Under the pieces are notes generated by a model. That model was not told where the DNA came from. It saw nothing but the letters and a program-made list of their open reading frames with translations, and did no database searches. 10,761 nucleotides of DNA, from assembly GCA_900768695.1 (NCBI GenBank), contig CAAGDY010000398.1:1-10761 (forward strand). The letters are read 5' to 3'. Below are positions 1 through 6,562 of this stretch, in pieces. Made by a program: the position numbers and the translations under genes. Numbering within the stretch: the first letter of the stretch is position 1; each line of letters opens with the position of its first letter. Origin of the DNA: an uncultured Anaerovibrio sp. Lineage in GTDB: Bacteria; Bacillota; Negativicutes; Selenomonadales; Selenomonadaceae.

Positions 1-35
1 GCAAGGTGATGCTCTACCAACTGAGCTATTTCCGC
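1..35 (-). tRNA. tRNA-Gly(GCC), partial (5' part only)
   Basis: The minus strand reads GCGGAAATAGCTCAGTTGG onward and is identical, base for base, to the 5' half of the complete tRNA-Gly at 42-117. The window edge cuts it inside the anticodon (bases G34 and C35 are present, position 36 is missing). It is the second gene of a tandem pair, 6 nt downstream of the first, and should be transcribed with it from the promoter at 162-190. The GCC anticodon is inferred from the identical neighbour. Confidence 0.9.
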
Positions 36-41
36 ATAATA

Positions 42-117
42 TGGAGCGGAAAACGAGACTCGAACTCGCGACCCCCACCTTGGCAAGGTGATGCTCTACC
101 AACTGAGCTATTTCCGC
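42..117 (-). tRNA. tRNA-Gly(GCC)
   Basis: A complete 76-nt cloverleaf on the minus strand. The acceptor stem GCGGAAA pairs with TTTCCGC, the D stem GCTC pairs with GAGC, and the anticodon arm TCACC-TTGCCAA-GGTGG places GCC at positions 34-36. The T arm is GCGAG-TTCGAGT-CTCGT, followed by discriminator U73 and an encoded CCA. The GCC anticodon reads glycine codons GGC and GGU. A second identical copy follows 6 nt downstream and is cut by the window edge. Confidence 0.97.
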
Positions 118-161
118 ATATTCCCTATGTCTACCAGCGCTCTGCGCGACTGACAAGGAAT

Positions 162-190
162 ATAATACTACTTTCTTTCATCCATGTCAA
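162..190 (-). promoter_or_regulatory. promoter of the tRNA-Gly pair
   Basis: On the minus strand a consensus -35 TTGACA (185-190) is followed by a 17-nt spacer and -10 TATTAT (162-167, one mismatch to TATAAT). The expected start is near 155, giving a leader of about 38 nt before the mature tRNA at 117. It lies just downstream of the copA terminator, so the tRNA pair is probably an independent unit. Confidence 0.8.
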
Positions 191-211
191 CACCTTTTTT
201 ATATTTTTTTC

Positions 212-263
212 AAAAAACGAAAAAAGAGGGTGAATACGCACCATACAGCGCCCCTTCACCCTC
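212..263 (-). terminator. Rho-independent terminator after copA
   Basis: A perfect 9-bp inverted repeat (arms 226-234 and 255-263, GAGGGTGAA/TTCACCCTC) encloses a 20-nt loop. On the minus strand it is followed directly by a run of five T, then T-rich sequence from 225 down to about 195. It lies 48 nt past the stop codon of the copper ATPase and upstream of the tRNA-Gly promoter. The loop is long but the stem and U-tract are clear. Confidence 0.8.
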
Positions 264-311
264 ACTCTGCCGCGCACCCGGCATCAGCACGCCTGCATCT
301 GCATACGCCAA

Positions 312-512
312 TCACACAAGCTCATAGCCTGCATCCGCAATCACTGCCCTGAATTCTTCAACAGAAATATCCCTGTCTGCCTCTACCACGGCAGTTTTTG
401 TTTCCAAATCCACCTCCACAGAAGCTACGCCATCCATTTTGCTCAGCGCATCACGCACATGCTTCTGGCAATGCATGCACATCATGCCTTCAATCTTCAG
501 CTCTTTTTTCAT
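312..512 (-). other. copZ: possible internal start giving a free CopZ-like copper chaperone
   Basis: Inside copA an ATG at 512 would give a 66-residue protein beginning MKKELKIEGMMCMHC, exactly the length and fold of a stand-alone copper chaperone. A GGAAAGGA ribosome binding site lies at 523-530, 10 nt before this ATG. The ATG is overlapped by a TAA in another frame (GGTAATG), the arrangement usual for two translationally coupled genes. So either the domain is only made as the C terminus of the ATPase, or both a fusion and a free chaperone are made. The sequence motifs are seen; the separate product is inference. Confidence 0.4.
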
Positions 513-2957
513 TACCAAATCATCCTTTCCATCTCTGTAGCTGCACCTGCATTTATCTTCGCCTGCTTTAGCAGCCATTGATACAATCCGCACCACGCCA
601 GCGGGCTGACTGCCCCCTTCGGCATGCTCGGAAATCTCCCCGGAAAATCTGAACCGCTTCAGCCGCAGGGCATTCAGCACCACACACAGACTGCTCATGC
701 TCATAGCCGCCGCACCAATCATCGGGGACAGCTTCAACCCGAAAGCCGGGTAAAATACACCTGCCGCCAATGGAATCCCGACAATATTATAGAAAAAAGC
801 CCAAAACAGATTTTCCTTGATATTCCTGATTACCGCCCGGCTCAGGGCAATCATATCGGCAATCTGGCGCAAATCACTGCCTACCAGTACCACATCAGCA
901 CTCTCCATGGCAATATCCGTGCCTGCCCCTACGGCAATGCCCACATCAGCCCGTACCAGTGCCGGAGCATCATTGATGCCATCACCGGCCATCGCCACGA
1001 CACACCCCGCCTCCTGCTGTTCCCGGACAAGCCGCTCCTTATCCTGGGGCAGAACTCCGGCAAATACCCGACCTATGCCTGCCCTCCGTGCCACCGCCTG
1101 AGCCGTAAGCTGATTGTCGCCGGTAATCATCATAACATCTATGCCTGATTTTTTCAAAAGCTCCACGGCCTGGCGGCTGGAGCCCTTCTCCCTGTCAGCC
1201 ACGGCAAAAATTCCCAGCAGGCAGCCCCCGCTGGCAGCAACCAGCACCGTTTTTCCCTCGCCGGACAGTTCATCCATCCAGCGCCTGTATGGCGATATAT
1301 CAAAGCCGCGGCTCTCCATATAAGCCGCATTGCCCACAAAAATTCTCTCATCCCCCAGCACGCCGGAAATCCCCATGCCGGGCTCGTTGGCAAAATCCTC
1401 AAAACGAAGCAGTTCTACCCCTTTTTCCCTGGCAAACGCCACTATGGCCTGTCCCAGAGGATGCTGGCTGGCCTGCTCCACTGATGCCGCCTTCTGCAAA
1501 AGCTCCTGCCAGCCGGTGTCCAGACACAGCACATCCGTCACCCCCGGCCTGCCATCCGTTATTGTACCAGTCTTGTCCAGCATGACCGTATCAATTCCTT
1601 TAGCCCGTTCCAGAATTTCCCCTGACTTAATCAGGATGCCACGCTCCGCTCCCTTGCCTGTTCCCGTCATAATCGCCACCGGCGTTGCCAGTCCCAGCGC
1701 ACAGGGACAGGAAATAACCAGCACTGAGATTGCCGACGAAAAAGCAAATTCCACTCCGTACCCCAGAAACAACCAGGCAATGCCCGTCACCACAGCAATG
1801 CCGATAACAATCGGCACAAATACCCCGGAAATCCTGTCCGCCAGCTTTGCAATCGGCGCTTTGGTAGCACCAGCCTCATCCACCAGCCGTATAATCTGGC
1901 TGATAGCAGACTCAGCCCCCACCTTTTCCGCCCGGAAGCGGATATAGCCGTCCAGATTGATGGAGGCAGAAATCACCCTGTCCCCCGCCTTTTTCTGCAC
2001 AGGCATCGATTCGCCGGTAATCGCCGACTCGTCCACGCTGGCACTGCCCTCCAGCACAACACCGTCAGCGGCAATTCCCCCGCCGGGCCTGACAACAACC
2101 TCATCACCCGGCACCAGCTCGTCGGCGGCAACCTCCACCTCACTGCCGCCGCGCACCACCAGGGCGGTTCTCGGCACCAGCCCCATCAGCCGTTGCAACG
2201 CCTCCCCCGTACTGCCCTTGGCACGGGCCTCCAGATATTTTCCCACTGTTATCAGGGTCACAATCATGCCTGCCGACTCAAAATACAGGCTTTCGCCATA
2301 AGCCTCCACCAGCTCCCAGTCGCCATGTCCCATGCCCCAGCTCATGCGGAAAATGGCAAACACGCCAAAAAACGCTGACGCCGCGGCCCCTATGCCCACC
2401 AGGCTGTCCATGTTGGGAGAGCCCCGGAACAGATTGCGAAAGCCATTGACAAAATACCTGCGGTTCAGCAGCAAAATCGGCAGCACCAGCAAAAACTGGG
2501 CAAACGCCGAGGTTACAGCATTCTCCCTGCCGTGAAAAGCCGCCGTAAAGCCCTCCCAGGGCATGATGCCGAGCCATTCTGCCAGCATGTGGTGCATGGC
2601 GATATACATCAGGGGAAGCAGAAAAACCGCCGACCAGATAAGGCGTTTTTTCAAGCCCTCCGCTTCCCTGCCCAGGGGATTTTCCACGACGGCTCCACTG
2701 CTCTTCCCGCCTGCCCTGTCTGCTGTCACATCACTTCTTCCACCGGCGGCAGGCACAATGCCATAGCCGGCCTTTTCCACCGCCGCCACAATCATCTCCG
2801 CGGTCACCAGCTTTTCATCATATTCTATTTGCATGCTCCCGGTCAGAAGATTCACCACAGCATTCCTGCACCCCGGCAGTCTGTCCACTGCCCTCTGCAC
2901 CCTGGCAGAGCAGGCAGAGCAGGTCATGCCACTGATTATATATTTTTCCTTTTTCAT
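312..2957 (-). CDS. copA: Cu(I)-translocating P1B-type ATPase with C-terminal CopZ-like domain
   Basis: An inner-membrane copper(I) export ATPase of 881 residues. In order it has an N-terminal HMA metal-binding domain (GMTCSAC, residues 10-16), a polar linker to about 100, paired transmembrane segments (105-235), and the actuator TGES (314-317). The membrane CPC metal site (417-419) is followed by the phosphorylation site DKTGT (Asp461), HP (499-500), TGD (612-614) and GDGIND (658-663). YN (723-724) and MSMSS (752-756) are the other family metal-site residues, and together with CPC they mark the Cu(I) subgroup. After a linker of about 50 residues the reading frame continues into a second HMA domain (MMCMHC, 825-830) resembling a free-standing CopZ chaperone; 881 residues is therefore longer than the usual 740-830. 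The start at 2957 was chosen because GAGG lies 5 nt upstream and the protein then begins at the HMA fold. The in-frame extension to 3074 runs through the promoter and is unlikely to be translated. Expression is probably copper-responsive, but no regulator gene is in the window. Confidence 0.95.
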   Translation of the reverse strand: MKKEKYIISGMTCSACSARVQRAVDRLPGCRNAVVNLLTGSMQIEYDEKLVTAEMIVAAVEKAGYGIVPAAGGRSDVTADRAGGKSSGAVVENPLGREAEGLKKRLIWSAVFLLPLMYIAMHHMLAEWLGIMPWEGFTAAFHGRENAVTSAFAQFLLVLPILLLNRRYFVNGFRNLFRGSPNMDSLVGIGAAASAFFGVFAIFRMSWGMGHGDWELVEAYGESLYFESAGMIVTLITVGKYLEARAKGSTGEALQRLMGLVPRTALVVRGGSEVEVAADELVPGDEVVVRPGGGIAADGVVLEGSASVDESAITGESMPVQKKAGDRVISASINLDGYIRFRAEKVGAESAISQIIRLVDEAGATKAPIAKLADRISGVFVPIVIGIAVVTGIAWLFLGYGVEFAFSSAISVLVISCPCALGLATPVAIMTGTGKGAERGILIKSGEILERAKGIDTVMLDKTGTITDGRPGVTDVLCLDTGWQELLQKAASVEQASQHPLGQAIVAFAREKGVELLRFEDFANEPGMGISGVLGDERIFVGNAAYMESRGFDISPYRRWMDELSGEGKTVLVAASGGCLLGIFAVADREKGSSRQAVELLKKSGIDVMMITGDNQLTAQAVARRAGIGRVFAGVLPQDKERLVREQQEAGCVVAMAGDGINDAPALVRADVGIAVGAGTDIAMESADVVLVGSDLRQIADMIALSRAVIRNIKENLFWAFFYNIVGIPLAAGVFYPAFGLKLSPMIGAAAMSMSSLCVVLNALRLKRFRFSGEISEHAEGGSQPAGVVRIVSMAAKAGEDKCRCSYRDGKDDLVMKKELKIEGMMCMHCQKHVRDALSKMDGVASVEVDLETKTAVVEADRDISVEEFRAVIADAGYELV

Positions 2958-2974
2958 AAAAACCTCACACAAAA

Positions 2975-2991
2975 TGTACATAATATGCACA
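2975..2991. promoter_or_regulatory. imperfect inverted repeat in the copA leader, candidate operator
   Basis: TGTACAT-AAT-ATGCACA (plus strand) is a 7-3-7 inverted repeat with one mismatched pair. It sits between the predicted copA start of transcription near 3021 and the ribosome binding site at 2963-2966. It does not match the CopY box TACAnnTGTA or the GC-rich CsoR operator. A regulator binding here could block transcription elongation or initiation, but none is identified. Confidence 0.3.
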
Positions 2992-3027
2992 TCGCCTTGC
3001 TTTATTCTGAAAACAATTATCGTTATT

Positions 3028-3056
3028 ACTATATTACCAAAAAATGCCGCTGTCAA
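3028..3056 (-). promoter_or_regulatory. copA promoter
   Basis: On the minus strand -35 TTGACA (3051-3056, consensus) is followed by a 17-nt spacer and -10 TATAGT (3028-3033, one mismatch). The predicted transcript starts near 3021 and has a leader of about 64 nt. A Fur-box-like GATAAT-T-GTTTTC lies just after the start, at about 3006-3018; only part of it matches the Fur consensus. Confidence 0.7.
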
Positions 3057-3141
3057 TATGAAAGCTATTTTCAAGCCTTACAGCTATCTATCCACCACCA
3101 GAACCAGGAAACATAATTGCCTGTACGACAAATTAAAATGG

Positions 3142-3170
3142 TTGCTTATTTACAGGTTTGATATTAAAAT
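3142..3170 (+). promoter_or_regulatory. possible promoter of the xpaC-telA operon
   Basis: TTGCTT (3142-3147) and TAAAAT (3165-3170) are spaced by 17 nt. The -10 has five of six consensus bases but the -35 only three. It lies 77 nt before the xpaC-like start codon, in an AT-rich stretch with no better candidate. The assignment is tentative. Confidence 0.4.
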
Positions 3171-3246
3171 AGGTAATAGAACAAAGTTCTTTCCAAATAT
3201 TCAAACAATAACACACAAAGTATCAATATTAATGGAGCGTAATATC

Positions 3247-4143
3247 ATGGAGTTCTTACAAAAATTAGTAAAAAAAATATTCTCCCTTGTGGCGCATACA
3301 GCCCTGACAGTAGCAGGATTTTTCATCATGCTGGTAAGCCTGGGAGGCTTTCTCACCGGTGAAATCCTGGGCGGCGGCATCACCCTGGCAATCGGCACAG
3401 CCATGGCCGCCATCGGCACGCGCAGCCTCTGGTATCCCAGCTACAAGGAAAAACAGGAGGAAAGGAAAAAACTGCAGGACATCCGCCATACCACGCTGGA
3501 AGAAAGCAATTCTGCCACTCCTGTCAATGATTTCGTCCGGGACAGCTACAAAAAAGCCATCAGCGACTACAACTCACTGAACGGCATTATACGCCAGCTG
3601 CAGGACCAGGAGCTGGCAGAGCAGCTGAAGAAAATGCAGGGCATCGCCCAGCGGATGATTGGCTACATGAGGGAACACACAGCGAAGATTTCTATGGCTG
3701 ACCAGTTTATTAACTACTATCAGGACAGGGCCTTATCCCTGTCAAGGCAGTTCCTGGAATTTGAGCAGATGGGACTGAACACGCCGGAGATTGCCGAAAT
3801 CAAGGCCAAGACAAAACGCACCCTGGAATCCTTTGACGAAGCCTACGAGGCCCAGTTCAGCCGCATGCTGACAGACAAGATGCTGGAAGTTGAATCAGAG
3901 CTGAAGGTGGCCGAGCAGATTATGTCGGATGCCGGCATCCAGAACACATCTGATAGCCCCGGTGTGCGCAATACACAGACGGCGGAAGCCAAACCATCCA
4001 GCATGGATATTCCGGACATCATGCTGAAGGATAACCCTTTCAGCATCGACCGCCCCTTCGACATCGACGAACCAGCCGGTGAATATACCTGTAAAAACAG
4101 ACACAAAGGAAACTGCCGACCAAGAGGACGCTTCCAAAAATAA
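3247..4143 (+). CDS. xpaC: XpaC-like membrane protein (5-bromo-4-chloroindolyl phosphate hydrolysis family)
   Basis: A 298-residue protein. Two hydrophobic segments near the N terminus (about 11-35 and 38-58) anchor it in the membrane. They are followed by a charged, largely helical cytoplasmic region (65-230) and an acidic Asp/Pro-rich tail (250-280). In B. subtilis xpaC is likewise followed by the telA-type gene yaaN, and the same order here supports the family assignment. The biochemical role of the family is unsettled; the phosphatase name comes from a cloning phenotype. The start at 3247 was preferred to the ATG at 3232 because GGAG (3234-3237) lies 9 nt before it. The last 16 residues (from about 283) switch from acidic to a basic, Arg-rich composition with rare codons. 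A one-base change in the A5 run at 4093-4097 would restore an acidic, lysine-rich end that runs to a stop at 4163-4165. Confidence 0.8.
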   Translation: MEFLQKLVKKIFSLVAHTALTVAGFFIMLVSLGGFLTGEILGGGITLAIGTAMAAIGTRSLWYPSYKEKQEERKKLQDIRHTTLEESNSATPVNDFVRDSYKKAISDYNSLNGIIRQLQDQELAEQLKKMQGIAQRMIGYMREHTAKISMADQFINYYQDRALSLSRQFLEFEQMGLNTPEIAEIKAKTKRTLESFDEAYEAQFSRMLTDKMLEVESELKVAEQIMSDAGIQNTSDSPGVRNTQTAEAKPSSMDIPDIMLKDNPFSIDRPFDIDEPAGEYTCKNRHKGNCRPRGRFQK

Positions 4144-4170
4144 AATCACCAACAGGAAAGGATGAATATT

Positions 4171-5322
4171 ATGCCAGAAATTAATCTTGACGAGCTGCTC
4201 AAAGCAAAAGCACAGGAAAATACCGCAACCGCCGCTCCTGTGGCAGTTATCGACCAGCAACAGGAAATAATGCAGGTAACACAGCAGACAGAGGCCCTGA
4301 CACCGGCAGAACGCCAGCAGGTGGATGAAATCAAGGCCAAAATTGACCTTACCAATTCAGGCTATGCCCTGCAGTTCGGCTCCGGTGCCCAGAAAAATAT
4401 GGCAGACTTCTCCGACAGCCTGCTATCCCAGGTGCGCACCAAGGACAGCGGTCAGGTAGGCGAGCTGCTGACAGAGCTTTCCGGAAAAATCAATGAATTC
4501 AGCCGCAAGGAATCTGACAGCTTTGTAAAGAAACTGCCCCTCATTGGCTCGCTGGTCAGCAAGGGCGAAACCATGATTTCATCCTATGAAAAGCTCTCCA
4601 CGAAGGTTGAAAAAATCCAGTCCGAACTGGAAAAATCAAAAACCACCATGCTAAAGGACATCACGCTCTTTGATGCCCTCTACCAGAAAAATCTTGAATA
4701 TTTCAAGCATCTGGAGCTTTACATCCGCGCCGGCGAGGAAAAACTGCAGGAAATGCGCACCACGGTACTGCCAAAGCTCAGGGCCGATGCCGCCGCCTCC
4801 AGCAACCCTATGGCCGGCCAGGTAGTCAGCGATTTTGAGAGCAACGTGGACCGCTTTGAAAAAAAGGTGCATGACCTGAAAATCAGCAAAACCATCGCCA
4901 TACAGACCGCTCCCCAGCTCAGGCTTATCCAGAACAATGACAAGATTCTGGTGGAGCGGGTGCAGAGTGCCATTTACAACGCTATTCCACTGTGGAAAAA
5001 CCAGATTGTCATTGCGTTGGGCCTGTCCCGCCAGCAGAATGTCCTGAAGATGCAGCGCGCTGTTTCCGACACCACCAACGAGCTTTTGAAGCGCAACGCT
5101 GAAATGCTGAAAATCAACTCCATAGAAACTGCCAAAGAAAACAACCGCAGTATTGTAGATATTGATACCGTGAAAAAAGTCAACGATGACCTGATATCTA
5201 CCATTGAGGAAACGCTGAAGATTCAGCAGGAGGGACGTCAGGCGCGCCAATCCGCCGAGCAGGAGCTTCTGCAGATAGAGAACCGCCTGAAGGAAACACT
5301 GCTGGCCAACATAAACCGGTAG
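4171..5322 (+). CDS. telA: TelA/YaaN-type toxic anion resistance protein
   Basis: A 383-residue soluble protein, almost wholly helical, of the TelA/KlaA family. That family is named for tellurite resistance determinants and is linked to envelope or toxic-anion stress in Firmicutes. The family core is recognisable at KKLPLIGSLVSKGE (120-133) and the helical block that follows (139-192), with conserved aliphatic and acidic heptads to the C terminus. An unstructured Ala/Gln-rich N-terminal 45 residues precedes it. The start at 4171 was chosen because AGGAAAGG (4154-4161) lies 9 nt upstream; the ATG at 4163 overlaps that site and is too close. It lies 27 nt after the xpaC-like gene and is very probably co-transcribed with it. 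A terminator follows at 5389-5424. No transmembrane segment is visible, so the XpaC-like partner may recruit it to the membrane (inference). Confidence 0.9.
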   Translation: MPEINLDELLKAKAQENTATAAPVAVIDQQQEIMQVTQQTEALTPAERQQVDEIKAKIDLTNSGYALQFGSGAQKNMADFSDSLLSQVRTKDSGQVGELLTELSGKINEFSRKESDSFVKKLPLIGSLVSKGETMISSYEKLSTKVEKIQSELEKSKTTMLKDITLFDALYQKNLEYFKHLELYIRAGEEKLQEMRTTVLPKLRADAAASSNPMAGQVVSDFESNVDRFEKKVHDLKISKTIAIQTAPQLRLIQNNDKILVERVQSAIYNAIPLWKNQIVIALGLSRQQNVLKMQRAVSDTTNELLKRNAEMLKINSIETAKENNRSIVDIDTVKKVNDDLISTIEETLKIQQEGRQARQSAEQELLQIENRLKETLLANINR

Positions 5323-5388
5323 AGCCGTAACCGGCATAGCGACCGGGAAAATACGATAAGCGAAATGCGATATACTTCCGTAAACAAC

Positions 5389-5424
5389 AAAAACCCCCTG
5401 CCATGTGGCAGGGGGTAATTTTTT
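5389..5424. terminator. bidirectional Rho-independent terminator
   Basis: A 9-10 bp perfect GC-rich stem (CCCCCTGCC at 5394-5402 with GGCAGGGGG at 5407-5415) has a 4-nt loop. It is flanked by five A on the left (a T tract on the minus strand) and TAATTTTTT on the right. It can end the plus-strand xpaC-telA transcript and, from the other side, the tRNA-Thr transcript, whose CCA end is only 10 nt away. Confidence 0.92.
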
Positions 5425-5425
5425 A

Positions 5426-5501
5426 TGGAGCTGGTAGCCAGAATCGAACTGGCGACCTTCGGGTTACGAATCCGATGCACTACCGACTGTGCTATACCAG
5501 C
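5426..5501 (-). tRNA. tRNA-Thr(CGT)
   Basis: A 76-nt cloverleaf on the minus strand. The acceptor stem GCTGGTA pairs with TACCAGC, the D stem GCAC pairs with GTGC, and the anticodon arm TCGGA-TTCGTAA-CCCGA gives CGT at positions 34-36 (reads ACG). The T arm is GCCAG-TTCGATT-CTGGC, then U73 and an encoded CCA. The last pair of the anticodon stem, A31-C39, is a mismatch. All other stems are complete and the promoter is strong, so the gene is probably functional. Confidence 0.93.
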
Positions 5502-5567
5502 ATATAAAAGCGTCAACACACAAAAAACGCAACAAAATGCACCAACCAGAAAATCAGCACATTGCTT

Positions 5568-5597
5568 ATTATAAAGCCTAACCATGAAATATGTCAA
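5568..5597 (-). promoter_or_regulatory. tRNA-Thr promoter
   Basis: Consensus -35 TTGACA (5592-5597) and consensus -10 TATAAT (5568-5573) on the minus strand are spaced by 18 nt. The expected start is near 5561, about 60 nt before the mature tRNA 5' end at 5501. Two full consensus hexamers fit a stable-RNA gene. Confidence 0.85.
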
Positions 5598-5612
5598 TAT
5601 AGAAAATGACAA

Positions 5613-5641
5613 TTAACGAAATTAAAGAAATATGATATAAT
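5613..5641 (+). promoter_or_regulatory. promoter of the TauE/SafE-type gene
   Basis: TATAAT (5636-5641) is preceded by TGA (5633-5635), making an extended -10, with a -35-like TTAACG (5613-5618) at 17-nt spacing. The predicted start near 5648 gives a leader of about 145 nt that contains the structured element at 5680-5785. Confidence 0.7.
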
Positions 5642-5669
5642 GGCAGAGCTGAATTTATACAACAAATTG

Positions 5670-5785
5670 AAGGGAGGAAATCACGCCAGGCCGGATATAC
5701 AATAATCCACCACAAGGCCTGACAGCCCATCCCGGAGCGGACATCCGGAGGGCCGCAGGCGTCAGGCAAGGGCAGGCGGCGTGAT
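5670..5785 (+). promoter_or_regulatory. SD sequence followed by a 106-nt structured leader element
   Basis: A strong Shine-Dalgarno AAGGGAGG (5670-5677) has no start codon at a normal distance. Three nt later a perfect 8-bp inverted repeat begins: ATCACGCC (5680-5687) with GGCGTGAT (5778-5785). Inside it are further complementary arms. One hairpin is 5688-5692/5716-5720 extended by 5693-5696/5705-5708. A second is 5721-5723/5761-5763, 5725-5728/5750-5753 and 5732-5736/5744-5748, with the alternative pairing 5718-5723/5761-5766 competing with the first hairpin. The element ends 8 nt before the ATG at 5794, so folding it out would leave GGAGG 10 nt from the start codon. It could be a riboswitch-like leader, a translational bridge, or a small palindromic insertion. 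It matches no riboswitch consensus I can recall. Confidence 0.6.
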
Positions 5786-5793
5786 GATAGCTG

Positions 5794-6552
5794 ATGATTT
5801 TTCTTGCCATGCTGCTTTTGGGCATAATTATAGGTTTTGTCGGTGCGGGAGGTGCAGGCGTAACCATCGCTTTGCTTGTCGTAGGCTTCCACGTACCGAT
5901 GCATGCGGCCCTGGCCGTTGCCCTGGCCTCCATGATATTTACTACCATGTCGGGAGCATACAGCCATTTCAAGGAGGGCGAGGTAGTAGTCAGAACCGGA
6001 GCCGTACTGGGCATCGGCGGCATGCTGGGTTCCTTTGCCGGCGCCAACGTATCAATGATGCTGGATGAAGAGCTGGTCCGCTATATGACCAGCTATATCA
6101 TGCTGCTCTCCGCCGTTCTGCTCTACCTGAAGGTTTATCAGTCTGACTGGCTGAATTCCCTCTTTCATTTTCCTGACCATCTGCTGGAAGGCACGAAGCT
6201 CTATACCTACGGCCTGCTGGCCGGCACTATCAACGGCTTCATCTCCGGTGCCTTTGGCATCGGTGCCGCCGCCTTTATCCAGCTGACACTGCTGATTATT
6301 TTCGGCGTGCCGCTCATCAAGGCCATCGGCACCTGCATGATGGTTATTCTCCCCATCTCCGTGGCCGGCGGCCTGGGCTATCTCCTGCAGGGGCAGCTGG
6401 ATTTCAGCATTTTCCTGCAGACACTCATCGGCCAGTTCATCGGCGCCTATCTGGGGGCAAAGCTCACCCATCTGGCGCCGCTTCCTATCCTCAAATTCTC
6501 CATTGTTGCCATGAGTACCACGGGGGGCATAGTTCTGCTTTTCGGCGTATAG
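5794..6552 (+). CDS. TauE/SafE family membrane transporter (sulfite/organosulfur exporter-like)
   Basis: A 252-residue integral membrane protein with about eight hydrophobic segments, within the usual 240-270 range. It shows the internal two-fold repeat of the TauE/SafE family: FVGAGGAGVT (15-24) followed by the first repeat, and GAFGIGAAAF (about 152-161) followed by a matching helix pair. Family members export sulfite, sulfoacetate or other small anions; the substrate here cannot be read from sequence. The start at 5794 is nearly forced, because an in-frame stop TAG lies at 5788 with only CTG and ATG after it. No good ribosome binding site lies next to this ATG; the only strong one is at 5670-5677, on the far side of the structured leader. 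It stands alone, converging on the minus-strand gene whose stop is only 10 nt away, with no terminator visible between them. Confidence 0.87.
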   Translation: MIFLAMLLLGIIIGFVGAGGAGVTIALLVVGFHVPMHAALAVALASMIFTTMSGAYSHFKEGEVVVRTGAVLGIGGMLGSFAGANVSMMLDEELVRYMTSYIMLLSAVLLYLKVYQSDWLNSLFHFPDHLLEGTKLYTYGLLAGTINGFISGAFGIGAAAFIQLTLLIIFGVPLIKAIGTCMMVILPISVAGGLGYLLQGQLDFSIFLQTLIGQFIGAYLGAKLTHLAPLPILKFSIVAMSTTGGIVLLFGV

Positions 6553-6562
6553 CCCGGCTCCC

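Noticed and set aside
624..2577. Several open frames antisense to, or out of frame with, copA
   Set aside because: Their proteins are Pro/Ser/Ala/Thr-rich shadows of a GC-rich gene, with no ribosome binding sites or recognisable domains.
2958..3074. 39-residue N-terminal extension of the copper ATPase
   Set aside because: It runs across the predicted copA promoter (3028-3056), while the ATG at 2957 has a ribosome binding site and starts directly at the metal-binding domain.
2833..3246. Long 5' extension of the xpaC-like reading frame, overlapping copA
   Set aside because: It is antisense to the copA 5' region and contains both intergenic promoters; the start at 3247 has a well-placed GGAG.
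4651..5337. 228-codon open frame antisense to telA
   Set aside because: It lies wholly opposite a confident family member and has no start signals or domain of its own.
5578..6047. Minus-strand open frames across the structured leader and the TauE/SafE 5' end
   Set aside because: No ribosome binding site, low-complexity His/Pro-rich products, and one runs through the promoter region of tRNA-Thr. The inverted repeats explain the region better.
6553..6562. Terminator between the convergent TauE/SafE and hypothetical genes
   Set aside because: The gap is only 10 bp and no hairpin with a T tract was seen in it or at the adjoining gene ends.
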